Source of the DNA: Bacteroidaceae bacterium
Lineage (GTDB): Bacteria > Bacteroidota > Bacteroidia > Bacteroidales > Bacteroidaceae
Assembly: GCA_017529865.1 (NCBI GenBank)
Contig: JAFXNA010000009.1
Coordinates: 37,059 to 101,058 of the forward strand
Length of the DNA: 64,000 nt
Direction of reading: 5' to 3'
Shown in pieces: positions 30,575 to 38,720 of this stretch. Position numbers and translations under genes: made by a program. The notes below the pieces were generated by a model. That model worked only from the letters and a program-made list of their open reading frames with translations. It had not been told where the DNA came from and did not search any database. The stretch's first letter is position 1. Each line of letters starts with the position of its first letter.

Positions 30575-31136
30575 TGTAGTCTCTTACCTTCTTCACATAT
30601 TGAGAAATGTCTATTGCTTGCGGACAGCACTTTCCGTCCTTGTAGATACTGAACAGAAGGTTCTCAACGATTTCCTTGCGTTCATCTTTCACAGCATCGT
30701 CGTAATCGTCAACACACTCGATGTCGGCATGCAACGCACAGTCTCGGCAGTACGGGCTAATCCAACCACGGTTCACCATAGGGACATCCAGCTTTCCGCA
30801 TACGATGCAAACATTGCGGGAGATTGCACAGTACGCTTCGAGGATGTTGAACAGATTGTCCGTCATGTGCGAGGTGTACACACGGAGTTCTCCAAACTTT
30901 TCCTTGATGTCGGTAAAGAAAAAGTGTTCCTGCTCTTCCTTCGGCCAAGTATTCACCTCGTTCTGGATATCCTCGAACATCGGGATACCGAACGCCTTAG
31001 CCCATCCCTTCGGCATTGCGTCGAGATAGGTGTACTCGTCGTTGTTATCAATCGGTTCGCCCGTGTAGACATTCCTCTGGCGAAGTATAGGGTACTTCTC
31101 CAACAGAGCCTTATTTTCTTCCACTGTTCGACTCAT
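30558..31136 (-). CDS. Phage protein with CxxC zinc knuckle, 192 aa
   Basis: Start at ATG 31136, overlapping the upstream TGA. The segment IKEKFGELRVYTSHMTDNLF followed by helices, CIVCGKLDVPM and YCRDCALHAD resembles a family of small phage proteins with the layout KEKFGxLRxY ... CxxCG ... W..L/YCxxC. Zinc binding by the four cysteines is likely. Function of that family is not known to me. Confidence 0.7.
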   Translation of the reverse strand: MSRTVEENKALLEKYPILRQRNVYTGEPIDNNDEYTYLDAMPKGWAKAFGIPMFEDIQNEVNTWPKEEQEHFFFTDIKEKFGELRVYTSHMTDNLFNILEAYCAISRNVCIVCGKLDVPMVNRGWISPYCRDCALHADIECVDDYDDAVKDERKEIVENLLFSIYKDGKCCPQAIDISQYVKKVRDYNANRS

Positions 31137-31492
31137 TTCTTCTTCCCCTTTACATGAGCTTTTACACACATACTTACATAGTCAGCAACATTGTGTAGAG
31201 TGTATTTCTTACCATTTTCTACAACAAAAGTCGAACCGCCTTTAGAAATTTGGTCCAGAGCCTCATACAGGAACCATTCGGCACCATACCTGGCTTCATT
31301 CAGGTTTCGCATAATCCACTTGATTAGATAATCGTCAAACAAGTGGCTAGGCCCGAAATACATCGAACGGGTATCACCGCCAAGAACACCTTCCATTTTC
31401 TTGTTGAACTGTTCCATTTCGTCTGCAATACCCTTACGGAGCTCTAACAGCTTTTCGATTTCTTCGGTAAGTCTTTTTTCTTCGTTTGCCAT
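31133..31492 (-). CDS. Hypothetical helical protein, first of operon, 119 aa
   Basis: Start at ATG 31492 (MANEEKRLTEEIEKLLELR), after AGAGG. Coiled-coil N-terminus (about residues 5-40), then a helical domain and a basic tail (VKAHVKGKKK). First gene behind the promoter at 31511-31539. Function unknown. Confidence 0.8.
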   Translation of the reverse strand: MANEEKRLTEEIEKLLELRKGIADEMEQFNKKMEGVLGGDTRSMYFGPSHLFDDYLIKWIMRNLNEARYGAEWFLYEALDQISKGGSTFVVENGKKYTLHNVADYVSMCVKAHVKGKKK

Positions 31493-31510
31493 ATAAACCT
31501 CTTTTTCCAA

Positions 31511-31539
31511 AATATACATACTTTTTTCTCGGCTGTCAA
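31511..31539 (-). promoter_or_regulatory. Early-type promoter
   Basis: Minus strand: TTGACA, 17 bp, TATATT. No TTTAA in this spacer (poly-A instead). Short leader with AGAGGTTTAT before ATG 31492. Confidence 0.8.
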
Positions 31540-31569
31540 GGGGAAATACCTAATTATTTTTCAAAACCC

Positions 31570-31598
31570 TTGCCAAGATAAACAGAATATACTATATT
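31570..31598 (+). promoter_or_regulatory. Promoter for clpX
   Basis: TTGCCA, 17 bp, TATATT; leader about 19 nt with AAGGAATTACAC before ATG 31624. Divergent from the minus promoter at 31511. Confidence 0.75.
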
Positions 31599-31623
31599 AA
31601 ATGGCATAACCAAGGAATTACAC

Positions 31624-32871
31624 ATGGCCAATAAAAAACCTACACAAGAAAATACACCGTCCTGCAGCTTCTGCGGAAAGCCCATTGCACCGACAGCAAA
31701 GGCAATCAGCGGAATGTATGCAACGATTTGCGAAGACTGCGTCAAGCTCGCCAGTAGCATGATGGGTGCTAGAAGCCCCATGCCCAAGGAACCCACGCCT
31801 AAGAAAGCTGCAGCCCTGCCATCCCCGCACAAGATTAAGGAACACCTAGACCAGTTCGTAATCGGTCAGGACAAGGCCAAGGAAGCCCTTTCTATTGCCG
31901 TGTACAACCATTACAAGCGTCTTGACTACAACGCAATCCGTTCGGACGACGATGTGGAAATCGAGAAGTCTAATGTTCTCCTCGTGGGCCCGACTGGTTG
32001 CGGAAAGACGATGCTTGCAAGGGCTATCGCCAAGATGCTCGACGTTCCGTTCGCAATCGCCGATGCAACCGTACTGACCGAGGCAGGCTATGTGGGCGAA
32101 GACGTGGACAGCATCATATCCCGTCTCCTCCAGGCTGCAGACATGGATGCGGTCGCCGCTGAACACGGCATCATATTCCTCGACGAAATCGACAAGATTG
32201 CAAGGAAGAGTTCCAACCCATCTATCACCAGAGACGTTTCTGGCGAAGGTGTTCAACAGGGCCTGTTGAAACTCCTTGAAGGAACCGAGGCTAAAATCAA
32301 TCCGCAGGGAGGACGAAAGCACCCTGAGCAGAAACTTATTTCAATTGACACGAGGAACATCCTCTTCATCTGCGGTGGAGCGTTTGAAGGCCTGGAAGAC
32401 ATCATTTCCGAACGTACCGAAAGTGGCGGCATGGGCTTCGGTGCTACAATCCACAATAAGGAAACGAAGAGCCTCAGCGAACTCTTCGATAAGTGCGAAC
32501 CCGATGACCTCGTGAAGTTCGGTCTCATGCCTGAACTGGTTGGGCGCCTTCCCGTCACCGTCGCACTCGATGAACTTGATGAAGAAGCCCTCCGTCGCAT
32601 CCTGACAGAACCGAAGAACGCAATCATCAAGCAGTACACAAAACTCCTTGAAATTGACGGAATTAAACTCACGTTCGACGAAGAAGCCCTTGGTGAAATC
32701 GCAAGGCTGACAATCGACCGTCATACGGGCGCTCGTGGCCTCCGCTCAATCGTCGAAGAGTTGCTCCATAACGCAATGTTCATGGGCCCCGACAGCGAAC
32801 AGAAGGAAATCCACATCACGCAAGACATGGTGGTGGAACACTTCAATATCCAAGAACGGAAAGCGTCATAA
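31624..32871 (+). CDS. clpX: ClpX AAA+ unfoldase, 415 aa
   Basis: Full-length ClpX: N-terminal zinc domain (C14, C17, C36, C39), Walker A GPTGCGKT (122-129), pore loop GYVG (155-158), Walker B FLDEID (185-190), the RKHP pore-2 loop region (GGRKHPEQK), sensor and C-terminal small domain (RHTGARGLRSIVEELL). Normal length for bacterial ClpX. Monocistronic, followed by a strong terminator. No clpP nearby, so it must use host ClpP or act as an unfoldase alone. It could redirect host proteolysis. Confidence 0.96.
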   Translation: MANKKPTQENTPSCSFCGKPIAPTAKAISGMYATICEDCVKLASSMMGARSPMPKEPTPKKAAALPSPHKIKEHLDQFVIGQDKAKEALSIAVYNHYKRLDYNAIRSDDDVEIEKSNVLLVGPTGCGKTMLARAIAKMLDVPFAIADATVLTEAGYVGEDVDSIISRLLQAADMDAVAAEHGIIFLDEIDKIARKSSNPSITRDVSGEGVQQGLLKLLEGTEAKINPQGGRKHPEQKLISIDTRNILFICGGAFEGLEDIISERTESGGMGFGATIHNKETKSLSELFDKCEPDDLVKFGLMPELVGRLPVTVALDELDEEALRRILTEPKNAIIKQYTKLLEIDGIKLTFDEEALGEIARLTIDRHTGARGLRSIVEELLHNAMFMGPDSEQKEIHITQDMVVEHFNIQERKAS

Positions 32872-32883
32872 GAAAATTAAGTT

Positions 32884-32916
32884 AAAAAGCCCACACCATT
32901 AAGGTGTGGGCTTTTT
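32884..32916. terminator. Bidirectional terminator between clpX and the CRISPR array
   Basis: Stem AAAAAGCCCACACC / GGTGTGGGCTTTTT with loop ATTAA; T-runs on both strands, so it ends clpX (plus) and the CRISPR precursor RNA (minus). Confidence 0.9.
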
Positions 32917-33303
32917 AATTCCCGTATAAACGGGAAACATCTGGCTTATTGAATAGCTGAAGTTTTTCCAATGTTTCAATTCCCGCATGGGCGGGAAACA
33001 TATACAGACACATGGGTTAGTCCAAGGGACAACTTTTCAATTCCCGCACACGGGAAACATTTATCGACTTCTCCACTGTCGCGAATCACGAAGTTTCAAT
33101 TCCCACATATGCGGAAAACGTCATTCAAATACGTTTATGTTACAGCGATTGAGTTTCAATTCCCGCACATGCGGGAAACATATGTTCAATGAAGACGACA
33201 GAGCTTTTTACTCATTTCAATTCCCGCACACACGGGAAAAATTAAAAAGGCGGACAGGAAACATATCGTGCTCTATTTCAATTCCCGCATAAACAGGAAA
33301 CTT
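32913..33303 (-). CRISPR. CRISPR array: 7 repeats, 6 spacers
   Basis: Repeats of 28 nt (one of 26) start at 32913, 32974, 33035, 33094, 33154, 33215 and 33276; spacers are 32-33 nt. On the minus strand the best repeats read ATGTTTCCCGCATG + TGCGGGAATTGAAA: a hairpin (CCCGCA/TGCGGG) followed by AATTGAAA, an 8-nt 5' handle as expected after Cas6 cleavage. Loops and upper stems vary from copy to copy. The first repeat (minus sense) overlaps the cas6f stop by 2 bases, so the array has no separate leader and is probably transcribed with the cas genes. Confidence 0.95.
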
Positions 33304-33856
33304 ACCCTTCTGTTACATAAATCATCCCGAGGCCTGCGAAACGGAACTTTCCTATTCCGTTCACCATAAGATTATGCACATTATCTTCATTTTGGCAAAA
33401 ACATTTGACAACAATGAATGACACAGGGAGTTTAGATACACCGTGCTTACGGTCACTCAAATCAATACGACATACGTTATGTACATATTCCATTACACGA
33501 ACATCAGACATACCCAGTTCTGTCAGTCTGGCACACACCTTTTCGCATATTTGTTTTTTTGCAATAGCAGGTGAGTCGTATACCTTTAAGTGTCCGTCCT
33601 TGCGACGTATGGCAGGGTACTGAAACGATAATGTAAGAGAACCATTTGGAACATGCACTTCACGAATAGAATAAACCTTGTCGCAATGTATAGGCATTTT
33701 GTCACTAACAACTTCAATTAGCGAACCATTGGTACACCAACGAGGGCAAGGCGACGTATCAGTAGGTTCTTTGTAAATGCTGTCTATCTTCTTGTGAATA
33801 TCGTTTGTTTTTTTTGTATGGTCAGTAGGGATAGTGCAGTAGAATACAGTTTTCAT
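33302..33856 (-). CDS. cas6f: Cas6f (Csy4)-like crRNA endonuclease, 184 aa
   Basis: Length equals typical Cas6f (~185 aa). The position (last cas gene, directly before the array) and the C-terminal glycine/aromatic strand GIGKFRFAGLGMIYV fit the Cas6f end. Basic residues lie through the middle (RRKDGHLKVYDSPAIAKKQI). It would cut 3' of the repeat hairpin, leaving AATTGAAA as handle and staying bound to the 3' stem. The catalytic histidine is not assigned; candidates lie in the N-terminal third. Direct sequence similarity is weak, so the call rests partly on context. Confidence 0.7.
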   Translation of the reverse strand: MKTVFYCTIPTDHTKKTNDIHKKIDSIYKEPTDTSPCPRWCTNGSLIEVVSDKMPIHCDKVYSIREVHVPNGSLTLSFQYPAIRRKDGHLKVYDSPAIAKKQICEKVCARLTELGMSDVRVMEYVHNVCRIDLSDRKHGVSKLPVSFIVVKCFCQNEDNVHNLMVNGIGKFRFAGLGMIYVTEG

Positions 33857-33861
33857 GTGAG

Positions 33862-34818
33862 TTAATCCTGTGCTGTTAAGGTTGCTGTGTACGGTTTTGG
33901 TAAATTATCTGTTTCATGTTGCCAGTAATCTAGGTCAAGCGTTTCGATTTCTGCTACCCCTCCATCTAGGAATGTGGCGAACCCTGGACCGTTTCGAAAC
34001 ATGTTCAATTCATTCTCGGTAACCTTCACATGCAACACACCAGAGACAACCTGCATCATGATAATTCCGTAAGTATTTGTCTTGGTATGAATTACCCTCT
34101 CAATAGAACTCTTTCCGATTGGGTTATCGATGCGGAACACCCTGTATCCATCACCATCAGTTACAGGAGTGCCTGTTGTCACTGGGACAATAAGCAAGTC
34201 ACGAATCTTTGTTTTGGTATCCTTATAGGTTTCGCAAAACTGAATAACTTCATCTTTACCATTGACATAAGCATCACGTAGGGACGTAATCATCGAGGGT
34301 ACAGTGTATGCCCCTGAATCTGCTTTTGAACGATAATCCGTGCCAAACACTTTTATTAGCATGGTTTCCAGATTTTGCCAATCTACATCATCGAGCGTAG
34401 CACGAACCGTTTCATAAGTTGGCCGATTACGCCACATAGAAAACCGATTTCCATCAAGGATAAGTTCCCAGGTGTCCTTTGTAGGAGAATGCGATGGTTT
34501 TTTGCTTCGGATAATTTCCTTGTTATCACTTGGAGTTACTATATCAACATATGTACTATTCGCCATTTCAATAAAATGGGAAAAATAGGATGGAACCTTT
34601 CCGCATTCAATATCTGACCTTTTCCAAGGTCGTTTCCCAGCAAGTTTTGCCAGAATGTTGGCTACCGATGTCATTGGAATGGTATCATCAGGGCATTCAT
34701 CATGAATATACTGAATGTATTTCTTGGGCTTGCAGTCTCGACTACTTCTGTTTGTACGGTCTGACATCCGAACACGCTTGCCATCGGTAAGTTTAATTGT
34801 AAGGTCAAGAAATGCCAT
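33862..34818 (-). CDS. Cas5-like subunit (candidate Cas5fv), 318 aa
   Basis: Lies between cas7-like and cas6f-like genes, the place of Cas5fv in type I-F2. Length is in the range reported for Cas5fv (about 330 aa), which in that subtype also reads the PAM because Cas8 is missing. The beta-rich start (LDLTIKLTDGKRVRM) and end (VVSGVLHVKVTENEL) flank a helical middle (about residues 120-210). No unambiguous Cas5 motif is visible; assignment is by position, length and architecture. Confidence 0.55.
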   Translation of the reverse strand: MAFLDLTIKLTDGKRVRMSDRTNRSSRDCKPKKYIQYIHDECPDDTIPMTSVANILAKLAGKRPWKRSDIECGKVPSYFSHFIEMANSTYVDIVTPSDNKEIIRSKKPSHSPTKDTWELILDGNRFSMWRNRPTYETVRATLDDVDWQNLETMLIKVFGTDYRSKADSGAYTVPSMITSLRDAYVNGKDEVIQFCETYKDTKTKIRDLLIVPVTTGTPVTDGDGYRVFRIDNPIGKSSIERVIHTKTNTYGIIMMQVVSGVLHVKVTENELNMFRNGPGFATFLDGGVAEIETLDLDYWQHETDNLPKPYTATLTAQD

Positions 34819-34820
34819 GA

Positions 34821-35819
34821 TTACTTGGTTTCCTTTGCAGCCTTCTTCGCAGCCTTCTTAGCCTTTTCTTCTGCCTTAGCTTCTTTACGAGCAGTCTGGT
34901 CCTGCTTTGCCTGACCACAGACATCGTCATGAATTGTCTGCGAAGCTTCCTGGTCGTCTGTCAGGAGATATCGGCTATTGACCGTGAATTCAACAGGTTC
35001 GTCAATTTGTGTCCACGAACCATTTTCAAATTTGAAGAATTTCATTGATTCAAATTCAAGATAACCGTTGGCACGTACTATACGGAGTTGCTTGATATGA
35101 GCAATCAAATCACGGAAAATATCCACAACAGCGGCATCAGAAATATCTACCCCATATTCAGGAACTACACCTTCTTCACCGTCCATATGAAAGAAACCTT
35201 CGGTGATTGCACCATACTTTTCGGCCAACTTTGCCTTGAACACGTCTTCACCATCTGGAAACACGCTATTGCGACCATAAGTGTCCGAAAGAGGGAAGTG
35301 TTTAAGCTCAGAAAGGTCAATAAACATGTCTGACACAAAGCGGGTTGCTCCCACCTCTTCAACATAGTAGAGGCTCGTATCATTGCGGTCTCCGCTGTTA
35401 CTATGTACGTTAAACATAGAAATCGCACCGCTTACTTCATGAGCATCGGTTACACCAAGCGGACTTTTCCTTCTTGCCGCCCCCTTCTTTTCGTTAACAT
35501 ACATGTAACCACAAACGAGAGCAGGCTTGGATGTTATAGAATCATTAAACAATTCAGCGCTATACATGATATTCGGATTGTGTTTAACTCCATATATAGC
35601 CTGTCGTAAACACTGAGAAGACACCTTCAGTGTACGAACAATTTTTCCATCGGCATCCTTCGTATATGACGCCTTGGCAATCTTGGTATTGTCATGGGAA
35701 ATGACATTCGCTCCAAGACTCTTGTTCACCATCCACTTTTGGTCGGTGCTGTCAAAGTTGACAATTCCCTGACCCTTGAACGTTACCTGAATTTTAATGG
35801 TTGAAAGCTGTGTAGACAT
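34821..35819 (-). CDS. Cas7-like backbone protein (candidate Cas7fv), 332 aa
   Basis: First gene after the promoter at 35852-35880. The RRM-like start (STIKIQVTFKGQGIVNFDST) and the segment KVSSQCLRQAIYG, with a polar/basic residue pair before a helix, are typical of Cas7 crRNA-backbone proteins. Length matches Cas7fv. The C-terminus is an unusual Lys/Ala/Glu tail (RKEAKAEEKAKKAAKKAAKE). Several copies would coat the spacer part of the crRNA. Stop is 2 bases before the cas5-like start. Confidence 0.65.
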   Translation of the reverse strand: MSTQLSTIKIQVTFKGQGIVNFDSTDQKWMVNKSLGANVISHDNTKIAKASYTKDADGKIVRTLKVSSQCLRQAIYGVKHNPNIMYSAELFNDSITSKPALVCGYMYVNEKKGAARRKSPLGVTDAHEVSGAISMFNVHSNSGDRNDTSLYYVEEVGATRFVSDMFIDLSELKHFPLSDTYGRNSVFPDGEDVFKAKLAEKYGAITEGFFHMDGEEGVVPEYGVDISDAAVVDIFRDLIAHIKQLRIVRANGYLEFESMKFFKFENGSWTQIDEPVEFTVNSRYLLTDDQEASQTIHDDVCGQAKQDQTARKEAKAEEKAKKAAKKAAKETK

Positions 35820-35851
35820 ATTTGTTTCCTTTTGTGTGTGATTTGCTATTA

Positions 35852-35880
35852 AAAATAGTTAATTTAATCATGAATGCCAG
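35852..35880 (-). promoter_or_regulatory. Promoter for the CRISPR effector genes and array
   Basis: Minus strand: CTGGCA, 17 bp, TATTTT, a weaker version of the early promoter, in the only sizeable gap (99 bases) of the cas operon. It separates cas3 from cas7-cas5-cas6-array. AAAGGAAAC precedes the cas7 ATG. Confidence 0.5.
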
Positions 35881-35918
35881 TCGCATTATGTAAAATTATA
35901 TTTACAAAATCACTTTAT

Positions 35919-38171
35919 TTAGTCTTCCATATTCGAGTTGAATACAACTCCATTGAACGAGTCGTATGTCATGTACCTAGCAGATACGACAAACGGGCTT
36001 TCCGAGTTTCTAGCCAACTTATCTGCATTCTCCTTATACCACCGTTTCTTGCGGGTTCCACCAGAGAGATATTCCGTCGTTCCGTTCACAAGAGCAGGAG
36101 ATGCCAGCTTAGCCTTTTCGTATTCCGTTAAGTTGTTCACCTGTCTGAATATTCTACCATACTTCGGCCCGTTTGCCGTGGCAATGTCGATACTGAACGG
36201 CCCATAGTAGGTCTTCTCGTCGGCAGATGGGACTATGTAGTACATATTTGGTTCTGGGTTTCTTATAGTACCACCGCTTTTGCCCTTGTTATTTTTCGGC
36301 AAAGCAACTTCAAACACACATGGGGCACAGTTTGTAACGAGGCAGTTAATGCTCTCTTGTTGCAGACCAACCATCCACCTTTTAATGCGGGAAGCATTTT
36401 CTTCCATGAACTTATCGTAGCAACGATACATTTCATCAAGAGTAATATCTTTTTTATTGAATTCCCTACGGATAGTATCACACCATTCTGAACGAAGCTC
36501 CGTGGTAAATTTCATATCCACATAGTCTCGTTCACCTGGCACGCTTCCAGTCACGAAGGTTACCGAGCATCCACTTTTGTTTCCAAAGCGGTTACACCGC
36601 CCAATTCGCTGCATGGAATCCATAGGACTGCATACACTTTCATACAAATGTGTACACGATAGGTCAAGCGAAGTGCTCAAAATCGGGCCTGCTGACACTC
36701 CATCGACTACATTGGTCTTTCCCTTTCCGAACGAATTCAATAATTGGGATATGATGCCGTTTTTGTCTTCGTCAGTATACTTGCTATGAAACATAATTCC
36801 ACACTGTACTTTCTGCACACGTGAAATACTGTTGCTGATAGCGAAGCTATCTCCACTAACCAAGGAGGGCATGCTGTCAGCAGTTTCTATATGGTATGGA
36901 ACTGAATGCTGTGCTTGGTAATGCATGTTCTTACCTGGAAGATACAGCACCTCATCAGGGTTCACTTTCAAACACGACATGATATCTAACGGTGTTGCCG
37001 AAACGAGGATATTTCTACCGTTTGCCTCCATTCTTGCAGCCATGAGGATAAGAAATGCCGACCACATCGGGCTATTTCCTACCAGTTCATGATATTCGTC
37101 AAATATCATTGTTCCACTCAGCATATCACACTGCAAACCCATATTTCCATGTTGACCCATCGGCTGCAAGATAGCATCAATGTTAGTTACTGTAATGTCG
37201 GAATTTTCTGGGCCAAGCTGAACCTTGCCGCCAAAAATCATGTTCAACGAATATATTTCCGATATATTCAACATCGACAGCAAATCCGAAATAGAACGAT
37301 ACACTTCTTCGGCAATAACGTTTCTTGGAACAACCCAGTAAATCTTTTCACCTCGATGAAGTCCTGCAAGCAGACCAATAATAGTTTTTCCAAAACCTGC
37401 GGGTGCATTTATCACAACAGTTTTCTTGCCAGATTCCACGGCCTTCTTTGCAATTTCATTTCGCTGAAATAGAAATCGTTCTGCATTGAAATCAATCGGG
37501 CATGCGATAGAATCAATATCAATAGGTGCAAGTTTACTTATAGAGTATTCGGAAAACCCTCCACTTACAAGATAGTCAGCACGGATGACTACCGACCTCA
37601 CCGCATGAATTCGAGAATTGATTTTACCAGAAAGATTTCTGGTATAGAAATAGGAAAAATCTCCACCAGAAAAATCAAAATCATCGTCAGAACTAATGCT
37701 CCAATCAAGTGTATCAACGAGTGCATCAACAAACGACTTGATTTCGGCATCGAACTGTTCATCGTAAGCAAACCGACTTTCCTCAACAGGAAAATATGGC
37801 TTGTGGTGCCATGTAACAGCACGGCACAAGATTTCACTAGCTCTGCCATTCACACCAGGAACCATCTTATCGAACGTTGCCGCATGGTTAGCCATAAACC
37901 ATCCGCTTACTGCACTGTGACGAGCATTGCAATCGTCGTTCAATTTACCATGTCCATGCTCATTTTCACGCAGTATTTCCTGAAAAGGTGATATTGCTTT
38001 GCCGATATCATGCAAAAGCCCGGCCACATAGCATAGTTCTGTTAACACACTATCGAAGCCAAGTGTTTCAGCAATTCTCTTTGCCATGTCCGCTACTGCT
38101 CTGGAATGAGCTATCAATGTAGTGCCATCACTTTTCGCCAATAAGTCGTTCGAGTTCATGCTTTTATCCAT
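35919..38171 (-). CDS. cas3: Cas3 HD nuclease-helicase, 750 aa
   Basis: HD domain at the very N-terminus (H22, H54-D55 in GLLHDIGKAISPF, further His in ARHSAVSGWF), then an SF2 helicase: Walker A NAPAGFGKTIIGL, DExH box MIFDEYHEL, motif III LVSATPLD, motif VI QRIGRCNRFG. It would unwind and degrade DNA marked by Cascade. Unlike canonical I-F enzymes there is no Cas2 domain before the HD domain. Start ATG 38171 (MDKSMNSNDLL) has GAGAGAG upstream and overlaps the previous gene by 8 bases. Confidence 0.93.
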   Translation of the reverse strand: MDKSMNSNDLLAKSDGTTLIAHSRAVADMAKRIAETLGFDSVLTELCYVAGLLHDIGKAISPFQEILRENEHGHGKLNDDCNARHSAVSGWFMANHAATFDKMVPGVNGRASEILCRAVTWHHKPYFPVEESRFAYDEQFDAEIKSFVDALVDTLDWSISSDDDFDFSGGDFSYFYTRNLSGKINSRIHAVRSVVIRADYLVSGGFSEYSISKLAPIDIDSIACPIDFNAERFLFQRNEIAKKAVESGKKTVVINAPAGFGKTIIGLLAGLHRGEKIYWVVPRNVIAEEVYRSISDLLSMLNISEIYSLNMIFGGKVQLGPENSDITVTNIDAILQPMGQHGNMGLQCDMLSGTMIFDEYHELVGNSPMWSAFLILMAARMEANGRNILVSATPLDIMSCLKVNPDEVLYLPGKNMHYQAQHSVPYHIETADSMPSLVSGDSFAISNSISRVQKVQCGIMFHSKYTDEDKNGIISQLLNSFGKGKTNVVDGVSAGPILSTSLDLSCTHLYESVCSPMDSMQRIGRCNRFGNKSGCSVTFVTGSVPGERDYVDMKFTTELRSEWCDTIRREFNKKDITLDEMYRCYDKFMEENASRIKRWMVGLQQESINCLVTNCAPCVFEVALPKNNKGKSGGTIRNPEPNMYYIVPSADEKTYYGPFSIDIATANGPKYGRIFRQVNNLTEYEKAKLASPALVNGTTEYLSGGTRKKRWYKENADKLARNSESPFVVSARYMTYDSFNGVVFNSNMED

Positions 38172-38709
38172 CTCTCTCGTCTTCTGGACTTTCTTCACAT
38201 GTAACCTGTCCAGGTTTGAAAATCAGGTCTGCATGTGCTTTCATTTCTTTGGTTATCGCAGCAACGATGTTCCAGTCGGGTTCAAGCAGGGATGATTCCA
38301 GTTCTTTGAACTTCTTGGAAACCCATATTCTCCAAGAGGCAAGCTTCCCGTACTCATCAAGCATGCTTTCAACCCAGTTGTTAATTTCAGCATCGCTCCA
38401 TTCCTTGTAGTCGCCAAGCAACGATGTTCCAATCAGTCCAACAGCATCCTGAACATGGATGAACTCGTATTTTTCCTTCGGTGGGTACTTCATGGTCACA
38501 CATGGGGAGTGCTCCTTGTCATTTACAACCGACCTGAACACGACACCGAAATTGTTACCTAAATTGCCACGGAAAATCTTCAACGAGATTTCATTGGAAA
38601 CTTCCCGCTTGAATACGTAAGTAAACCCATTAATCACGCATTCATTGTAGGCCAATACGGTAGGATAACCGTGACAAATGCTCGACCACAATCTGTCGAT
38701 GAGACTCAT
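38164..38709 (-). CDS. Unknown CRISPR-linked protein overlapping cas3, 181 aa
   Basis: Start at ATG 38709 (MSLIDRLWSSICHGYP), preceded by GGAGG. The first ~95 residues look beta-rich (VINGFTYVFKREVSNEISLK, FGVVFRSVVND); the rest is helical (DAEINNWVESMLDEYGKLAS, NIVAAITKEMKAHADLIF). It overlaps cas3 by 8 bases, so it is translationally coupled. Type I-F2 lacks Cas8 and Cas11, so this could be an extra effector subunit, a Cas3 partner or a regulator. No recognised family. Confidence 0.8.
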   Translation of the reverse strand: MSLIDRLWSSICHGYPTVLAYNECVINGFTYVFKREVSNEISLKIFRGNLGNNFGVVFRSVVNDKEHSPCVTMKYPPKEKYEFIHVQDAVGLIGTSLLGDYKEWSDAEINNWVESMLDEYGKLASWRIWVSKKFKELESSLLEPDWNIVAAITKEMKAHADLIFKPGQVTCEESPEDERDG

Positions 38710-38720
38710 AGCATCCTCCA

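Noticed and set aside
30363..31157. Open plus-strand frame of 264 codons
   Set aside because: Spans three overlapping minus-strand genes with good ribosome sites and one with zinc-knuckle motifs; no promoter or ribosome site on the plus strand.
32941..33275. Spacers matching other parts of this window (self-targeting)
   Set aside because: Reading the six spacers in both orientations against the window by eye gave no match; a computed search would be needed to be sure.
32971..33292. Two plus-strand open frames with repeated QFPH and NSHI-type peptides
   Set aside because: The repetition comes from the CRISPR repeats themselves; these frames are not proteins.
37919..38171. Cas2 domain fused to the start of Cas3, as in canonical type I-F
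   Set aside because: The first HD histidine is already at residue 22 and no ferredoxin-like Cas2 segment precedes it; no separate cas1 or cas2 is visible in the window.
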